DNA from: Streptomyces justiciae
GTDB taxonomy: Bacteria; Actinomycetota; Actinomycetes; Streptomycetales; Streptomycetaceae
NCBI RefSeq assembly: GCF_015163075.1
Contig: NZ_JADDXU010000006.1
Span: 372,001 to 436,000 of the forward strand
DNA: 64,000 bases
Reading direction: 5' to 3'
Under the pieces are notes generated by a model that was not told the DNA's origin, made no database searches, and was given only the letters and a program-made list of their open reading frames with translations. Both the position numbers and the translations under genes were made by a program. Shown piece after piece: positions 33,867 through 42,725 of the stretch (position 1 is its first letter; each line of letters starts with the position of its first letter).

Positions 33867-33912
33867 TGCCGGCCGAGGGGGGCTCTGCCGGCGGCTGCTG
33901 ACCGAGGGGGGC

Positions 33913-35595
33913 TCAGGTCAGCAGGTCTATGCAGTCGAACGACGTACCGGCGCTGAGGAACGCCGTGCCGCCCGACCCGCTCACTATCGTGAGCTTCAGG
34001 ACGTTGTACTGATTCGGGTCCGTCTTCCACGCACTGGTTGGGACGTTGAAAGCGAACGAATGGTTGTTCCCACGGTACGAACCCGTGGTGAGAGAGCGCG
34101 TCGAGGGCTGAGCGGGAGCCGTGGGGACGGCCGAGACCCAGTCGTTGACGGCGATGCGCGGACGGCCGTTGGAGAAGGCGTCCGTCACCCCGACCCGCAG
34201 CGTGTGCGCGGCCGCCGCTTGCGCCTTGGTCAGCTTGAAGTAGATCAGGACGCCGTCGTTGACGTCCTTCCACATGTACGCGGGGAAGGACGCCGCCTCG
34301 CCGCCGGCGCCGATCACGACGTTGCCGGTCCACTTCGCCGCACGTGCGTCGGAGGGGTGGGCGTACGTCATCAGCTTGGCGTTCTTGAACTCGCCGGGCG
34401 TGCCGTCCCAGTCGCCGAGCCGCCAGATGGCCTTGGCGGTGGACGGGTCACCGGTGATGGTCAGCGAGTTGAGGGACGTCGTACCGCCCGCCGTGACCTT
34501 CACCGTGCCGGTGTGCACGGCGAGTTCACCCTTGTAGACGGTCAGGGTGTACGTCCCCGGCAGCATCCCCTTGCAGGAGAACGCGCCGGTCCCGGCCGCG
34601 GCCTTCGCCCAGTACTGGGCGTCCGCGTTGGCGAAGCCGACCGTGTACGGGTACGTGGCGTCCATGTTCTTCAGACCGACGCCCGCCACCTTGCCGCGGC
34701 CGGCCGCGCCGACCCAGCCGGTGATGCCGAGGCCGTCCACCCAGGAGGTGTCCAGCTTCCCGGCGGACAGGGCGGGGGAGGGCGTACCGCCGTCCGTGAA
34801 GGACAGCACGAACGGGCCCTGGAGACCGAAGCGTTCGGGCTCCGTCTGCGCCTGGTTGTAGTGCAGGATCTCGTAGAGCCCGGCACCCTTGTCGTTGGAG
34901 TGGCGCAGCAGCGAGCGGTAGAAGGGGCCGCCCGAGGCCTTCTCGTGGTTGGAGCGCACCAGCCACAGGCCGACCGAGCCGGTGGTGAAGCCGACGTGGT
35001 CGTAGTCGATGGTGCGCTTGCCCGAGTAGTGCTTGGAGTGGGTGGTGCCGTCCGCGCGCTTCCAGACGTCTCCGGCCTCGATGACCTTGTCGGAGGCCTC
35101 GATCCAGCTGTCCGAGCCCTCGTTGGGGAAGATCCCCGGCTTGAGGCGGACGAGGTAGCGGGTCGCGGTGAAGGAGGCGTCCTTCTTGTGCGTCCACAGG
35201 TAGACGTTGTTCTGGCCGCTGCGGGCCGCGTACCACTGGGTGATCGCGCCGTGCACGACCTTCACCAGGATCGTCGCGCCGGACTGCCTGATCGTGACCG
35301 TGGACGCGCCGAGGCCGGACTCCACGTGCGAGTGCTTGCCGCCGTAGCCCTCGTACTCCTTGCCCCGGTGGACGAGGGACGTGAGGTCGCCCGTCGACTT
35401 GGAGACCTTGAAGACGAGGGAGGCGCCGGTGTCGACGACGTAGTTCGTGCCGTCGTCCTTGTAGCCGAAGGTCGCGGCGGACGCGGACGACAGGAGTCCG
35501 GTGCCGCCCGCGACGGCGGCGCCGGTGGCGGCGACGCCGATCGCGGAGGCCCCGAGCACCCGGCGGCGCGTGAGGTGTCTCTTGTGGGTGCTCAA
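33913..35595 (-). CDS. Secreted rhamnogalacturonan lyase, family PL4
   Basis: A protein of 560 residues with a Tat signal (LTRRRVLGAS) ending near ASAAT. The N-terminal catalytic beta-sandwich (YKDDGTNYVVDTGASLVFKV to about residue 290) is followed by a fibronectin-like domain (GMLPGTYTLTVYKGELAV) and a C-terminal carbohydrate-binding-like sandwich (KAIWRLGDWDGTPGEFKN). That is the three-domain layout of PL4. It cleaves the rhamnogalacturonan I backbone. It is 31 bp downstream of the PL3 gene on the same strand, probably one transcript. Confidence 0.88.
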   Translation of the reverse strand: MSTHKRHLTRRRVLGASAIGVAATGAAVAGGTGLLSSASAATFGYKDDGTNYVVDTGASLVFKVSKSTGDLTSLVHRGKEYEGYGGKHSHVESGLGASTVTIRQSGATILVKVVHGAITQWYAARSGQNNVYLWTHKKDASFTATRYLVRLKPGIFPNEGSDSWIEASDKVIEAGDVWKRADGTTHSKHYSGKRTIDYDHVGFTTGSVGLWLVRSNHEKASGGPFYRSLLRHSNDKGAGLYEILHYNQAQTEPERFGLQGPFVLSFTDGGTPSPALSAGKLDTSWVDGLGITGWVGAAGRGKVAGVGLKNMDATYPYTVGFANADAQYWAKAAAGTGAFSCKGMLPGTYTLTVYKGELAVHTGTVKVTAGGTTSLNSLTITGDPSTAKAIWRLGDWDGTPGEFKNAKLMTYAHPSDARAAKWTGNVVIGAGGEAASFPAYMWKDVNDGVLIYFKLTKAQAAAAHTLRVGVTDAFSNGRPRIAVNDWVSAVPTAPAQPSTRSLTTGSYRGNNHSFAFNVPTSAWKTDPNQYNVLKLTIVSGSGGTAFLSAGTSFDCIDLLT

Positions 35596-35626
35596 GGGGC
35601 CGGCTCCGTCATGCTTGAAGGTTCAC

Positions 35627-36457
35627 TCACTCGTACGACAGGTCAGAGGAGGTGAACCGGCAGTTGGTTCCGTCCGGACCCGAACCGATCTCGGTCGGCT
35701 CCGCGCCCGTGTTGTTGCCCTTGAACCGCGTGCACGTCTTGATCTTCTTGCTGCTGTCGCCGTGGATGCGGATCTTGCGCAGCGCGGCCGTGTCGCCGTA
35801 GTTGGAGTTGATGCCGACGATCGACTTGCCGGGCGCGGTGACGTCCACGTCGTTGATGATGATCGTGCGCTTGTACTGCGTCTTGCAGTTGCCGCAGGAG
35901 CGCACCAGCTTGCCGAAGTTCTCCACCTGGAACTTGGAGACGACCAGCTTCCCGGCGCCGTTGAACTGCAGGACCTTGTCGGAGGCGTTCTTCGCGCCGC
36001 CGCCGTAGACCGTGTAGACGGCCGAGGACGACTTGCCCTTGAAGCTCGCCGCGTCCTCGCCGACGTCCAGCCACCACACGTTCTGCAGGGTGCAGCTGCC
36101 CAGGCAGTGCACGCCGTCCGCGGCCGGGGTGCCGATGATGACGTTCTTCAGCGTGGCGCCGTCGGCCAGTTCGAAGATCGGGCCCTGGTCCTCGTCCTGG
36201 CTGTCGCTGCCCAGGGCGCCGGAGCCGTAGTACTTCACGTACTTGCCGTCGAGCGTCCCGGACACCTTGATCGTGGCGGACACGGCCTTGCTGCCGGTGG
36301 CGGTCGGCCAGGAGGAGGCCGCGCCTGCGGTGGACAGCAGCGTCGTCGTGACGATCGCCGCGCCCGTGAGGGTGAGGGCCGACGCCCCGGCGATCACCGC
36401 CCGGCGCTTGGTGACCCGGCGACGGTGGCGGACGCGCTGTTCGGCTCGTGCAGTCAT
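35627..36457 (-). CDS. Secreted pectate lyase, family PL3
   Basis: A protein of 276 residues with a basic, Tat-like N-terminus (RRRVTKRRAVIAGAS) and cleavage near AGAAS. The PL3 signature DGVHCLGSCTLQNVWWLDVG continues into EDAASFKG, with paired cysteines and acidic calcium ligands; CGNCKTQ lies later. PL3 enzymes are compact calcium-dependent lyases. I chose the second ATG (36457), with AAGGA 6 bases upstream; the first ATG (36463) directly abuts that site. Confidence 0.9.
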   Translation of the reverse strand: MTARAEQRVRHRRRVTKRRAVIAGASALTLTGAAIVTTTLLSTAGAASSWPTATGSKAVSATIKVSGTLDGKYVKYYGSGALGSDSQDEDQGPIFELADGATLKNVIIGTPAADGVHCLGSCTLQNVWWLDVGEDAASFKGKSSSAVYTVYGGGAKNASDKVLQFNGAGKLVVSKFQVENFGKLVRSCGNCKTQYKRTIIINDVDVTAPGKSIVGINSNYGDTAALRKIRIHGDSSKKIKTCTRFKGNNTGAEPTEIGSGPDGTNCRFTSSDLSYE

Positions 36458-36562
36458 GCCCATTCCTTGCGTGGGAGAGGATCCTTGCGTCTCCTGGTCG
36501 CCACGGGCGGAGAAAGGGTTGCCGCGTCTCCGGAATTTCTTTACGAACCCCCTGCGCGGGGC

Positions 36563-37423
36563 CTACGAGTCGCCGTCGTCCGACGCGTCGTCGCCGCTGT
36601 GGGACGCGAAGTCGCCCTTCACCGCGAGCTGTTCACCGTCCGCCGTACCGGTCGCCGTGTAGCTGTCGTCGCCCGCGTCCCGGCCGCCGCGCTCATGGTC
36701 GTACTGGCCCGCGAACACCCACTCGCCCTTGGGGACCTTGCGCCCCTCCTTGAGCGTCCAGGTGTAGACGAGGAAGCCGTCCTTCTCCTCGCTGGTGAGG
36801 GTGAAGTCGTCCTCCGGCAGCGACCGCCAGGCGCCCGCCGAGGTCACCCCGCCGGTCTGCGCGATCCTCAACTGCACGGTGAGCGCGGTCAGTTCCTCGG
36901 AGGTCTTCAGGGTGATGTTGCTCTGCGCCCAGAAGTCGTTGCTGTGCGGGTCCACCGAGCCGTCCGACCACAGCGGACCGTCCTCCTCGCCGGAGGCGGT
37001 GACCGGCGGCTGCGCGGTGACGGTCGCGGAGGGTGCCTTCGCGGTGGGGGTGCTGCGCGGCTTCTCGGTCTTCGGTGTCTCGCGCGGCTCCGGGGCCGAC
37101 GGATGGATCGGCGCCCGGCTCGTCGCGTCCGGCGACGGCTCGGGCGTCGCCGTGGTCGCGACCGTCTGCTGCGGGGAGTCGTCCTTCACGGCTGACGCCA
37201 CCGCGTAACCGCCGATGCCGAGCACACACGCGACCGCGGCCGTCGCGGAGACCACGCGCACCCAGCCGAACACCGGCGGCCGGGTGGCCCGGTGGTCGGG
37301 GCGGGTCTGCTCGGCCATGCCGCGCTCGATCCGCGCCAGGATGCGCGCCCGGTCCGGCTCGTGCTGCCCGGCCGCCTCGTGCAGCCGGGCGCGCAGCTCG
37401 TCATGCACGTCCTGCTGCCTCAT
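36563..37423 (-). CDS. Single-pass membrane protein paired with SigE-family sigma factor
   Basis: A protein of 286 residues. A charged cytoplasmic N-terminus (about 1-50) is followed by one membrane helix (about 55-78). Next comes a Pro/Thr/Ser-rich spacer (about 85-140) and an extracytoplasmic domain with a conserved-looking SNDFWAQSNITLKT segment. I do not recognise a zinc anti-sigma motif. The ATGA overlap with the sigma gene suggests it senses something outside and regulates that sigma factor. It could equally be a target exported protein. Confidence 0.7.
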   Translation of the reverse strand: MRQQDVHDELRARLHEAAGQHEPDRARILARIERGMAEQTRPDHRATRPPVFGWVRVVSATAAVACVLGIGGYAVASAVKDDSPQQTVATTATPEPSPDATSRAPIHPSAPEPRETPKTEKPRSTPTAKAPSATVTAQPPVTASGEEDGPLWSDGSVDPHSNDFWAQSNITLKTSEELTALTVQLRIAQTGGVTSAGAWRSLPEDDFTLTSEEKDGFLVYTWTLKEGRKVPKGEWVFAGQYDHERGGRDAGDDSYTATGTADGEQLAVKGDFASHSGDDASDDGDS

Positions 37424-37986
37424 CGGTTCCGTCCTACGGTCTCGCCGCCGCGCGCCATCGCCACGTGCACCTTCTGGGGTACGCCCTCGGAGCCGAGCAA
37501 CCGCTGGAGTTCGGCCATGCCCTTGGACGTCTGGGACTTAACCGTACCCACGGAAACACCGAGGGCGAGAGCGGTGTCCTTCTCCGACAGGTCGAACGCG
37601 TGCCGGAGCACCACACACGCCCGTTTGCGGAACGGGAGCCGGCGCAACGCGCCCTGGACGTCCACGACTCCCGCTATGTCCGGGTTCTCGGTCTTCTCCT
37701 CGCGCTGCGACCAGAACAGGGCGATCCGCCGCCGCTCCCGCACGGCGCTGCGGATGCGGGTGCGGGCCAGATTGGCGACGACGCCACGGGCGTACGCCAC
37801 CGGATGGTCGGCGGCGCGCACCCGGTCCCAGCGGTGCCACAGCGCGAGCAGCGCGTCCGCGGCCAGGTCGTCGGCGGCGTCCGACTCCCCGGTCAACAGA
37901 TGGGCGAGACGCGACAGTTCGGCGTAGTGGCGCTCGAAGAAGGCATGGAACTCCACGGAGGCTGCGTCGTCGACGACCGTGCCCAC
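37420..37986 (-). CDS. RNA polymerase sigma factor, SigE/ECF family
   Basis: A protein of 188 residues. Region 2 (FERHYAELSRLAHLLTGESDAADDLAADALLALWHRW) and region 4 (LPFRKRACVVLRHAFDLSEKDTALALGVSVGTVKSQ) are both complete. I chose the GTG at 37986 because AGGGAGG precedes it by 8 bases; the frame extends further upstream without such a site. A palindrome at 38007-38022 lies in its leader. It is followed with overlap by the membrane protein above. Confidence 0.9.
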   Translation of the reverse strand: MGTVVDDAASVEFHAFFERHYAELSRLAHLLTGESDAADDLAADALLALWHRWDRVRAADHPVAYARGVVANLARTRIRSAVRERRRIALFWSQREEKTENPDIAGVVDVQGALRRLPFRKRACVVLRHAFDLSEKDTALALGVSVGTVKSQTSKGMAELQRLLGSEGVPQKVHVAMARGGETVGRNR

Positions 37987-38006
37987 GGGCGAAACCTCCC
38001 TGTGCC

Positions 38007-38022
38007 TGTCATGTGAATGACA
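38007..38022 (-). promoter_or_regulatory. 16-bp palindrome in the sigma-factor leader
   Basis: TGTCAT (38007-38012) and ATGACA (38017-38022) around GTGA form a perfect dyad 20 bp before the sigma-gene start. It could be an operator or a hairpin close to the ribosome-binding site. Confidence 0.4.
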
Positions 38023-38221
38023 TGTGATCATCCGGAGGTGGTCCCGGATGAGATCCGGAAGCGTAGCAGTGATCAACCGCTTGGTTCGTACGGGGCTTCG
38101 AACACAGTCTGGCGGGTCGACCCCGATTCCGTAACACGTTGAAAACCTGAAACCCGTTCAACGCGGGAACAATCCAGCCAGCATCCGCGCACCGATCATT
38201 CAGGCAACAAGGAGCACAGCC

Positions 38222-39679
38222 ATGTCCGAGACGAAGAAGGTGGCCGACCGGCCAACCGCCCCACCTCAGGCGGCGAACGGCGTCGACCGGTACTTCAGGA
38301 TCTCCGAGCGGGGGTCCACCTTCGGCCGGGAGATACGCGGCGGATTCGCCACGTTCTTCACGATGGCCTACATCCTTGTCCTGAACCCCATCATCCTGGG
38401 CAGCGCGAAGGACAAGTTCGGCCACCAGCTCGACGCCGTCCAACTCACCACCGCCACCGCCCTGGTGGCCGCGGTGATGACGGTCATCATGGGCGTCGGC
38501 GGCAACCTGCCGCTCGCCCTCGCCGCCGGCCTCGGCCTCAACGCGGTCGTCGCCTTCCAGATCGCCCCGCTGATGAGCTGGGACGACGCGATGGGTCTGG
38601 TCGTCCTGGAGGGGCTGCTCATCTGCGTGTTGGTGGTCACCGGTCTGCGCGAGGCCGTGATGCACGCGATCCCGCAGCCGCTCAAGCAGGCGATCAGCGT
38701 CGGCATCGGCCTCTTCATCGCGTTCATCGGATTCGTCGACGCCGGATTCGTCAGCCGTATCCCCGATGCCGCGAACACCACGGTTCCGGTGCAGTTGGGC
38801 GGTACCGGCTCGCTCGCCGGGTGGCCGATTCTCGTCTTCTGCCTCGGCGTGCTGCTGACCATCGGACTCCTCGCCCGCAAGGTCAAGGGCGCGATCCTCA
38901 TCAGCATCGTGACGATGACGATCCTCGCGATGATCATCAACTCGGCCGCGGACGTGAAGAGTTGGGGGCTCACGACGCCGGCGTGGCCGGACAAGCTGGT
39001 GGACACCCCGGACTTCGGCCTGATCGGTCACTTCAGCCTGTTCGGCGCGTTCGACGCGGCGGGCGTCGGCATCATCACCGTCGTCCTGCTGATCTTCACC
39101 CTCGTGCTGTCCGACTTCTTCGACACCATGGGCACGGTCGTCGGCATCAGCGCGGAGGCGGGGCTGCTGGACGAGGAGGGCAAGGTCCCGAACCTCGGCC
39201 GCGTGCTGCTCATCGACGGGGCGGCGGCGGTCGCGGGTGGTGCGGCGTCCTCGTCCTCCGCGACGTCGTACATCGAGTCGGCGGCGGGCGTGGGTGAAGG
39301 GTCGCGCACGGGCTTCTCGAACCTGGTGACCGGTGGGCTGTTCGGGCTTGCCTTGTTCCTGACGCCGCTGCTGACCATCGTGCCGCTCCAGGCCGCCGCG
39401 CCGGCACTGGTCGCCGTCGGGTTCCTGATGATGACGCAGGTCAAGAACATCGACTGGGACAAGTACGACATCGCGATCCCGGCGTTCCTGACGATCGCGG
39501 TGATGCCGTTCACGTACTCGATCACGAACGGTATTGGTGCCGGGTTCCTGGCGTACGTGGTGATCAAGGTGGTGCTCGGGAAGGCGAAGGAGATCCACTG
39601 GTTGCTGTGGGGGGTTTCGGCGTTGTTCCTCGTCTACTTCGCCATTGACCCCATTGAGCAGATTCTCGGCGTGAAGTGA
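38222..39679 (+). CDS. NCS2/AzgA-family purine permease
   Basis: A protein of 485 residues with 12-14 hydrophobic segments. It has FTMAYILVLNPIIL near the N-terminus and SDFFDTMGTVVGISAEAG in the middle, both signatures of the AzgA (adenine/guanine/hypoxanthine) branch. It imports purine bases with protons. It is divergent from the sigma gene across 235 bp and convergent with the PBP gene. Confidence 0.92.
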   Translation: MSETKKVADRPTAPPQAANGVDRYFRISERGSTFGREIRGGFATFFTMAYILVLNPIILGSAKDKFGHQLDAVQLTTATALVAAVMTVIMGVGGNLPLALAAGLGLNAVVAFQIAPLMSWDDAMGLVVLEGLLICVLVVTGLREAVMHAIPQPLKQAISVGIGLFIAFIGFVDAGFVSRIPDAANTTVPVQLGGTGSLAGWPILVFCLGVLLTIGLLARKVKGAILISIVTMTILAMIINSAADVKSWGLTTPAWPDKLVDTPDFGLIGHFSLFGAFDAAGVGIITVVLLIFTLVLSDFFDTMGTVVGISAEAGLLDEEGKVPNLGRVLLIDGAAAVAGGAASSSSATSYIESAAGVGEGSRTGFSNLVTGGLFGLALFLTPLLTIVPLQAAAPALVAVGFLMMTQVKNIDWDKYDIAIPAFLTIAVMPFTYSITNGIGAGFLAYVVIKVVLGKAKEIHWLLWGVSALFLVYFAIDPIEQILGVK

Positions 39680-39686
39680 GGACGCT

Positions 39687-39721
39687 GCGCGACCAGCCCG
39701 GTACGTCGTGGCTGGTCGCGC
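39687..39721. terminator. Bidirectional terminator-like hairpin built from the dispersed repeat
   Basis: GCGCGACCAGC (39687-39697) pairs exactly with GCTGGTCGCGC (39711-39721). The arms are the core of the dispersed repeat in inverted orientation. It sits between the ends of the convergent purine permease and PBP genes. Confidence 0.6.
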
Positions 39722-39782
39722 CCACGCGGCGGAGCCGCAAATCGATACAGCCCCGCGCCCCTGAAAACCTAAAAGCAGGGCG

Positions 39783-41231
39783 TTATTGCACCGCCGCTTT
39801 CATCATTGCCTTGGCCACCGGCGCCGCCAGGCCGTTGCCGCTGACCTCTGACCTGGCCGCGTTCGACTGTTCCACCAGCACCGCCACCGCGACCTCCTTG
39901 TCCCCGTTCTTGGCGTACGAGGTGAACCAGGCGTACGGCGTCTCGCTGTTGTTCTCGCCGTGCTGGGCCGTGCCCGTCTTGCCGCCCACCGTCACGCCGT
40001 CGATCTGCGCGTTCGTGCCCGTGCCGTCCTCGACGACCGTCTGCATCGCCGACTGGAGCTGCTCGGCCGTGTCGGAGCTGATGACCTGCTCGGTGGACGT
40101 GTCGTCGTCGTAGTCCTTGAGCACGTCACCGCCGCTGTTGGTGAGCTGCGAGACCATGTGCGGCGAGACCAGCTTGCCGCCGTTGGCGATGGCCGCGGAG
40201 ACCATGGCCATCTGGAGCGGGGTCGCGGTGACGTCGAACTGGCCGATGCCGGTGAGGGCCGTGGACGAGTCGTTCATGTCCGAGGGATAGACGCTGGTGT
40301 AGGCCCGGACGGGTACGTCCTGCTCCTTGTCGTTGAAGCCGAACTTCTCCGCCATCGCCCGCAGCTTGTCCTGCCCGAGGTTGTAGGCCATCTTCGCGAA
40401 GACGTTGTTGCAGGAGTACCGGAGCGCGGTGCGGATCGACGCGTTCTCGCAGGGCGCGGACTTGTTCTCGTTCTCCAGCGGGGTGACCGTGCCCGGCAGG
40501 GTGTACGGGTCCGGGCTGTCGGTCTTCTCGTCCACCGACGAGTACAGACCGTCCTCCAGCGCCGCCGCCGCGACGACCAGCTTGAACGTCGAACCCGGCG
40601 CCACCGGCTGCCGCAGCGCGCGGTTGGTGAGCGGTTTGTCGGAGTCCTTGTTCAGCTTCTTCCACGCCGATCCGGCGGTGTTGGCGTCGGTCAGCGAGGA
40701 CGGGTCGTACGACGGTGTGGACACGACCGCGAGGATCTGGCCGGTCTTCGGGTCGATCGCGACCGCCGCGCCCTTCTTGTCGCCGAGCGCGTCATAGGCG
40801 GCCTTCTGCACGGCCGGGTCGATCGTGGTGACCACGTTGCCCGGCTCGGCGCGCTGGTTGGTGACCGTGTCCATGACGCTCTTCAGCCGGCTGTCCGAGC
40901 CGTTGAGGAGGTCGGCGTAGATGCCCTCCAGCTGGGTCGGCGCGTACGCCTGCGAGGCATAGCCGGTCACCGCCGCGTACAGCTCGCCGTCCTTGTACGT
41001 GCGCTTGTACTTGAGGTCGCTCCCTGTCGTCTTCGCGGAACCGGTGATCGACTCACCGGCCACGATGATGTTCCCCAGCGGAGACGAGTACGTCTCGATC
41101 GCGTTCCGCCGGTTGTCGCTGTCGTCCGCCAGCGCCTGGCCCTCGTAGAACTGCACCCAGGTCGCCCGCAGCAGCAGAGCGAACACCAGCAGCAGCGCGA
41201 AGACCGACGCGCGCCTGATCGTCTTGTTCAT
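39783..41231 (-). CDS. Penicillin-binding protein 2-like peptidoglycan transpeptidase
   Basis: A protein of 482 residues with an N-terminal membrane anchor (about residues 7-26) and an extracytoplasmic dimerisation domain. The transpeptidase domain carries the nucleophile motif GSTFKL, then SCN and KTGTAQ. It cross-links peptidoglycan in elongation or septation. Architecture resembles PbpA/class B PBPs of actinobacteria. It is monocistronic by layout. Confidence 0.93.
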   Translation of the reverse strand: MNKTIRRASVFALLLVFALLLRATWVQFYEGQALADDSDNRRNAIETYSSPLGNIIVAGESITGSAKTTGSDLKYKRTYKDGELYAAVTGYASQAYAPTQLEGIYADLLNGSDSRLKSVMDTVTNQRAEPGNVVTTIDPAVQKAAYDALGDKKGAAVAIDPKTGQILAVVSTPSYDPSSLTDANTAGSAWKKLNKDSDKPLTNRALRQPVAPGSTFKLVVAAAALEDGLYSSVDEKTDSPDPYTLPGTVTPLENENKSAPCENASIRTALRYSCNNVFAKMAYNLGQDKLRAMAEKFGFNDKEQDVPVRAYTSVYPSDMNDSSTALTGIGQFDVTATPLQMAMVSAAIANGGKLVSPHMVSQLTNSGGDVLKDYDDDTSTEQVISSDTAEQLQSAMQTVVEDGTGTNAQIDGVTVGGKTGTAQHGENNSETPYAWFTSYAKNGDKEVAVAVLVEQSNAARSEVSGNGLAAPVAKAMMKAAVQ

Positions 41232-41326
41232 CCCGCACTGATAGACGACCGGGTCCGATCGAATCGTTCCCTTGCGTCCGGTTTTCTCATCGGACGTTCA
41301 TGTGCGGCGCAGCGTCTACGGCGGTG

Positions 41327-41797
41327 TCAGGCGTCCAGCCTCAGCACGACCTCGTCGATCTCCTCGCCGCGCGCGTGGGCGTACCCCCGGTCGTGCGCCG
41401 ACAGCCGGAAGCCGCACTTCTCCAGCACCCGCCGCGAACCGGCGTTGTCCGCCGCCGCGCGGGCGTACAGCGGGCGTTCGGTGACCTCGGCGAGCAGCGC
41501 CCCGAGAGCGGCCGTGGCGATCCCGCGTCCCCAGTACGCCCGGTCGACCCAGTAGGTGACCTCACGCTCACCGGGCTCCCCGTACACCGCCGCGCTGCCC
41601 ACCACGTCACCGTCGACGAGGATGGTGCGGTTGACGGCGTCGGAGGCGAGGACCCGTTTCCAGTGGGCGTCGAACGCTTCGCGGTCGGCCGGGTCCCTCG
41701 GGACGAAGGCGGCCATGTGCACCGACTCGGGATCGTTCATCTGCCGGAAGAAGACCGGCAGATCACTGTCATGAACCTCTCGGAGCGCGATCTGCAT
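41327..41797 (-). CDS. GNAT-family N-acetyltransferase
   Basis: A protein of 156 residues of the RimJ/RimL-like acetyltransferase_3 type. The acetyl-CoA-binding segment is YWGRGIATAALGALL (about residues 88-102), followed by ARAAADNAGSRRVLEKCGF. The substrate is unknown. It is 21 bp downstream of the IclR gene on the same strand. Confidence 0.88.
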   Translation of the reverse strand: MQIALREVHDSDLPVFFRQMNDPESVHMAAFVPRDPADREAFDAHWKRVLASDAVNRTILVDGDVVGSAAVYGEPGEREVTYWVDRAYWGRGIATAALGALLAEVTERPLYARAAADNAGSRRVLEKCGFRLSAHDRGYAHARGEEIDEVVLRLDA

Positions 41798-41818
41798 GCC
41801 CCGAAGCTTAGGGGCGCC

Positions 41819-42592
41819 TCAGAGCCTGCGGGTGGCCAGTGTCAGCCGGTCCCGGGCGTCGAAGAGCGCGTCCTTCACCATCTGCTCGTGGGCGGGCGTC
41901 AGCCGCGCCACCGGCACCGAGCAGCTGATCGCGTCCCGCGCGGGCGTCCGGTAGGGGATCGCGACGCCGAAGCAGCGCAGGCCCAGCGTGTTCTCTTCGC
42001 GGTCCACGGCGAAGCCCTGCTCGCGGACCTGGTGGAGCTCCTCGATGAGCTTCTCCCGGTCGGTGATGGTGTTCTCGGTGAGCGCCGGGAGGGTCTCCGG
42101 GAGCATCTTGCGGACCTGTTCGTCCGCGTACGTGCTCAGCAGCGCCTTCCCGAGGGACGTTGAGTGCGCGGGGAGGCGGCGGCCGACCCGGGTGAAGGGG
42201 CGCAGGTAGTGCTGGGACTGGCGGGTGGCGAGGTAGACGACGTTGGTGCCGTCGAGCCGCGCCAGGTGGATGGTTTCGGTGGTGTCGTCCGACAGCCGGT
42301 CCAGCGTGGGCCGCGCCGCCGCGACGACCTCGTCGCCGTCGATGTAGGAGGTGCCGACCAGCAGGGCGCGGACGCCGATGCCGTACCGCGTGCCCGTCGC
42401 GTCGGTCTCCACCCAGCCCAGTTCGACCAGGGTGCGCAGCAGCATGTAGAGACTGGACTTCGGGTACCCGACGGCCTCCTGGACCGCCGCGAGGGAGTGC
42501 ATACCGGGGCGTCCGGCGAAGTATTCGAGCAGTTCAACCGTCCGTACAGCGGACTTGACCTGCGCGCCGCCCCCCGTCTCGCCAGCCGACAT
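41819..42592 (-). CDS. IclR-family regulator of the adjacent semialdehyde dehydrogenase
   Basis: A protein of 257 residues. The N-terminal winged helix (VKSAVRTVELLEYFAGRPGM, YPKSSLYMLLRTLVELGWV) is followed by an IclR effector domain with RLPAHSTSLGKALL and DREENTLGLRCFGVAIPY. It probably represses the divergent aldehyde dehydrogenase and itself, releasing on a sugar-acid ligand. I used the ATG at 42592, preceded by AAGGGGTCAAGGG; the longer reading to 42646 is less likely. A dyad at 42657-42672 lies between the two genes. Confidence 0.9.
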   Translation of the reverse strand: MSAGETGGGAQVKSAVRTVELLEYFAGRPGMHSLAAVQEAVGYPKSSLYMLLRTLVELGWVETDATGTRYGIGVRALLVGTSYIDGDEVVAAARPTLDRLSDDTTETIHLARLDGTNVVYLATRQSQHYLRPFTRVGRRLPAHSTSLGKALLSTYADEQVRKMLPETLPALTENTITDREKLIEELHQVREQGFAVDREENTLGLRCFGVAIPYRTPARDAISCSVPVARLTPAHEQMVKDALFDARDRLTLATRRL

Positions 42593-42656
42593 CGCCCTTG
42601 ACCCCTTCGTTCGACGGGAAATAGTCTCCAACAGCATATTCATCATCAGAGACAGC

Positions 42657-42672
42657 GTTCAGTATATCGAAC
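42657..42672. promoter_or_regulatory. IclR-type operator between iclR and aldehyde dehydrogenase
   Basis: GTTCAGTATATCGAAC has perfect GTTC/GAAC ends and a TATA centre, the general form of IclR-family sites. Its position between divergent starts supports control of both genes. Confidence 0.5.
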
Positions 42673-42725
42673 GAGCCTGATGACTGACCCAGTACTGCGG
42701 CATTACATGTGTGGAGGGACCCGCG

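Noticed and set aside
42711..42725. Earlier GTG start for the semialdehyde dehydrogenase
   Set aside because: That GTG overlaps the GGAGGG ribosome-binding site serving the GTG at 42726.
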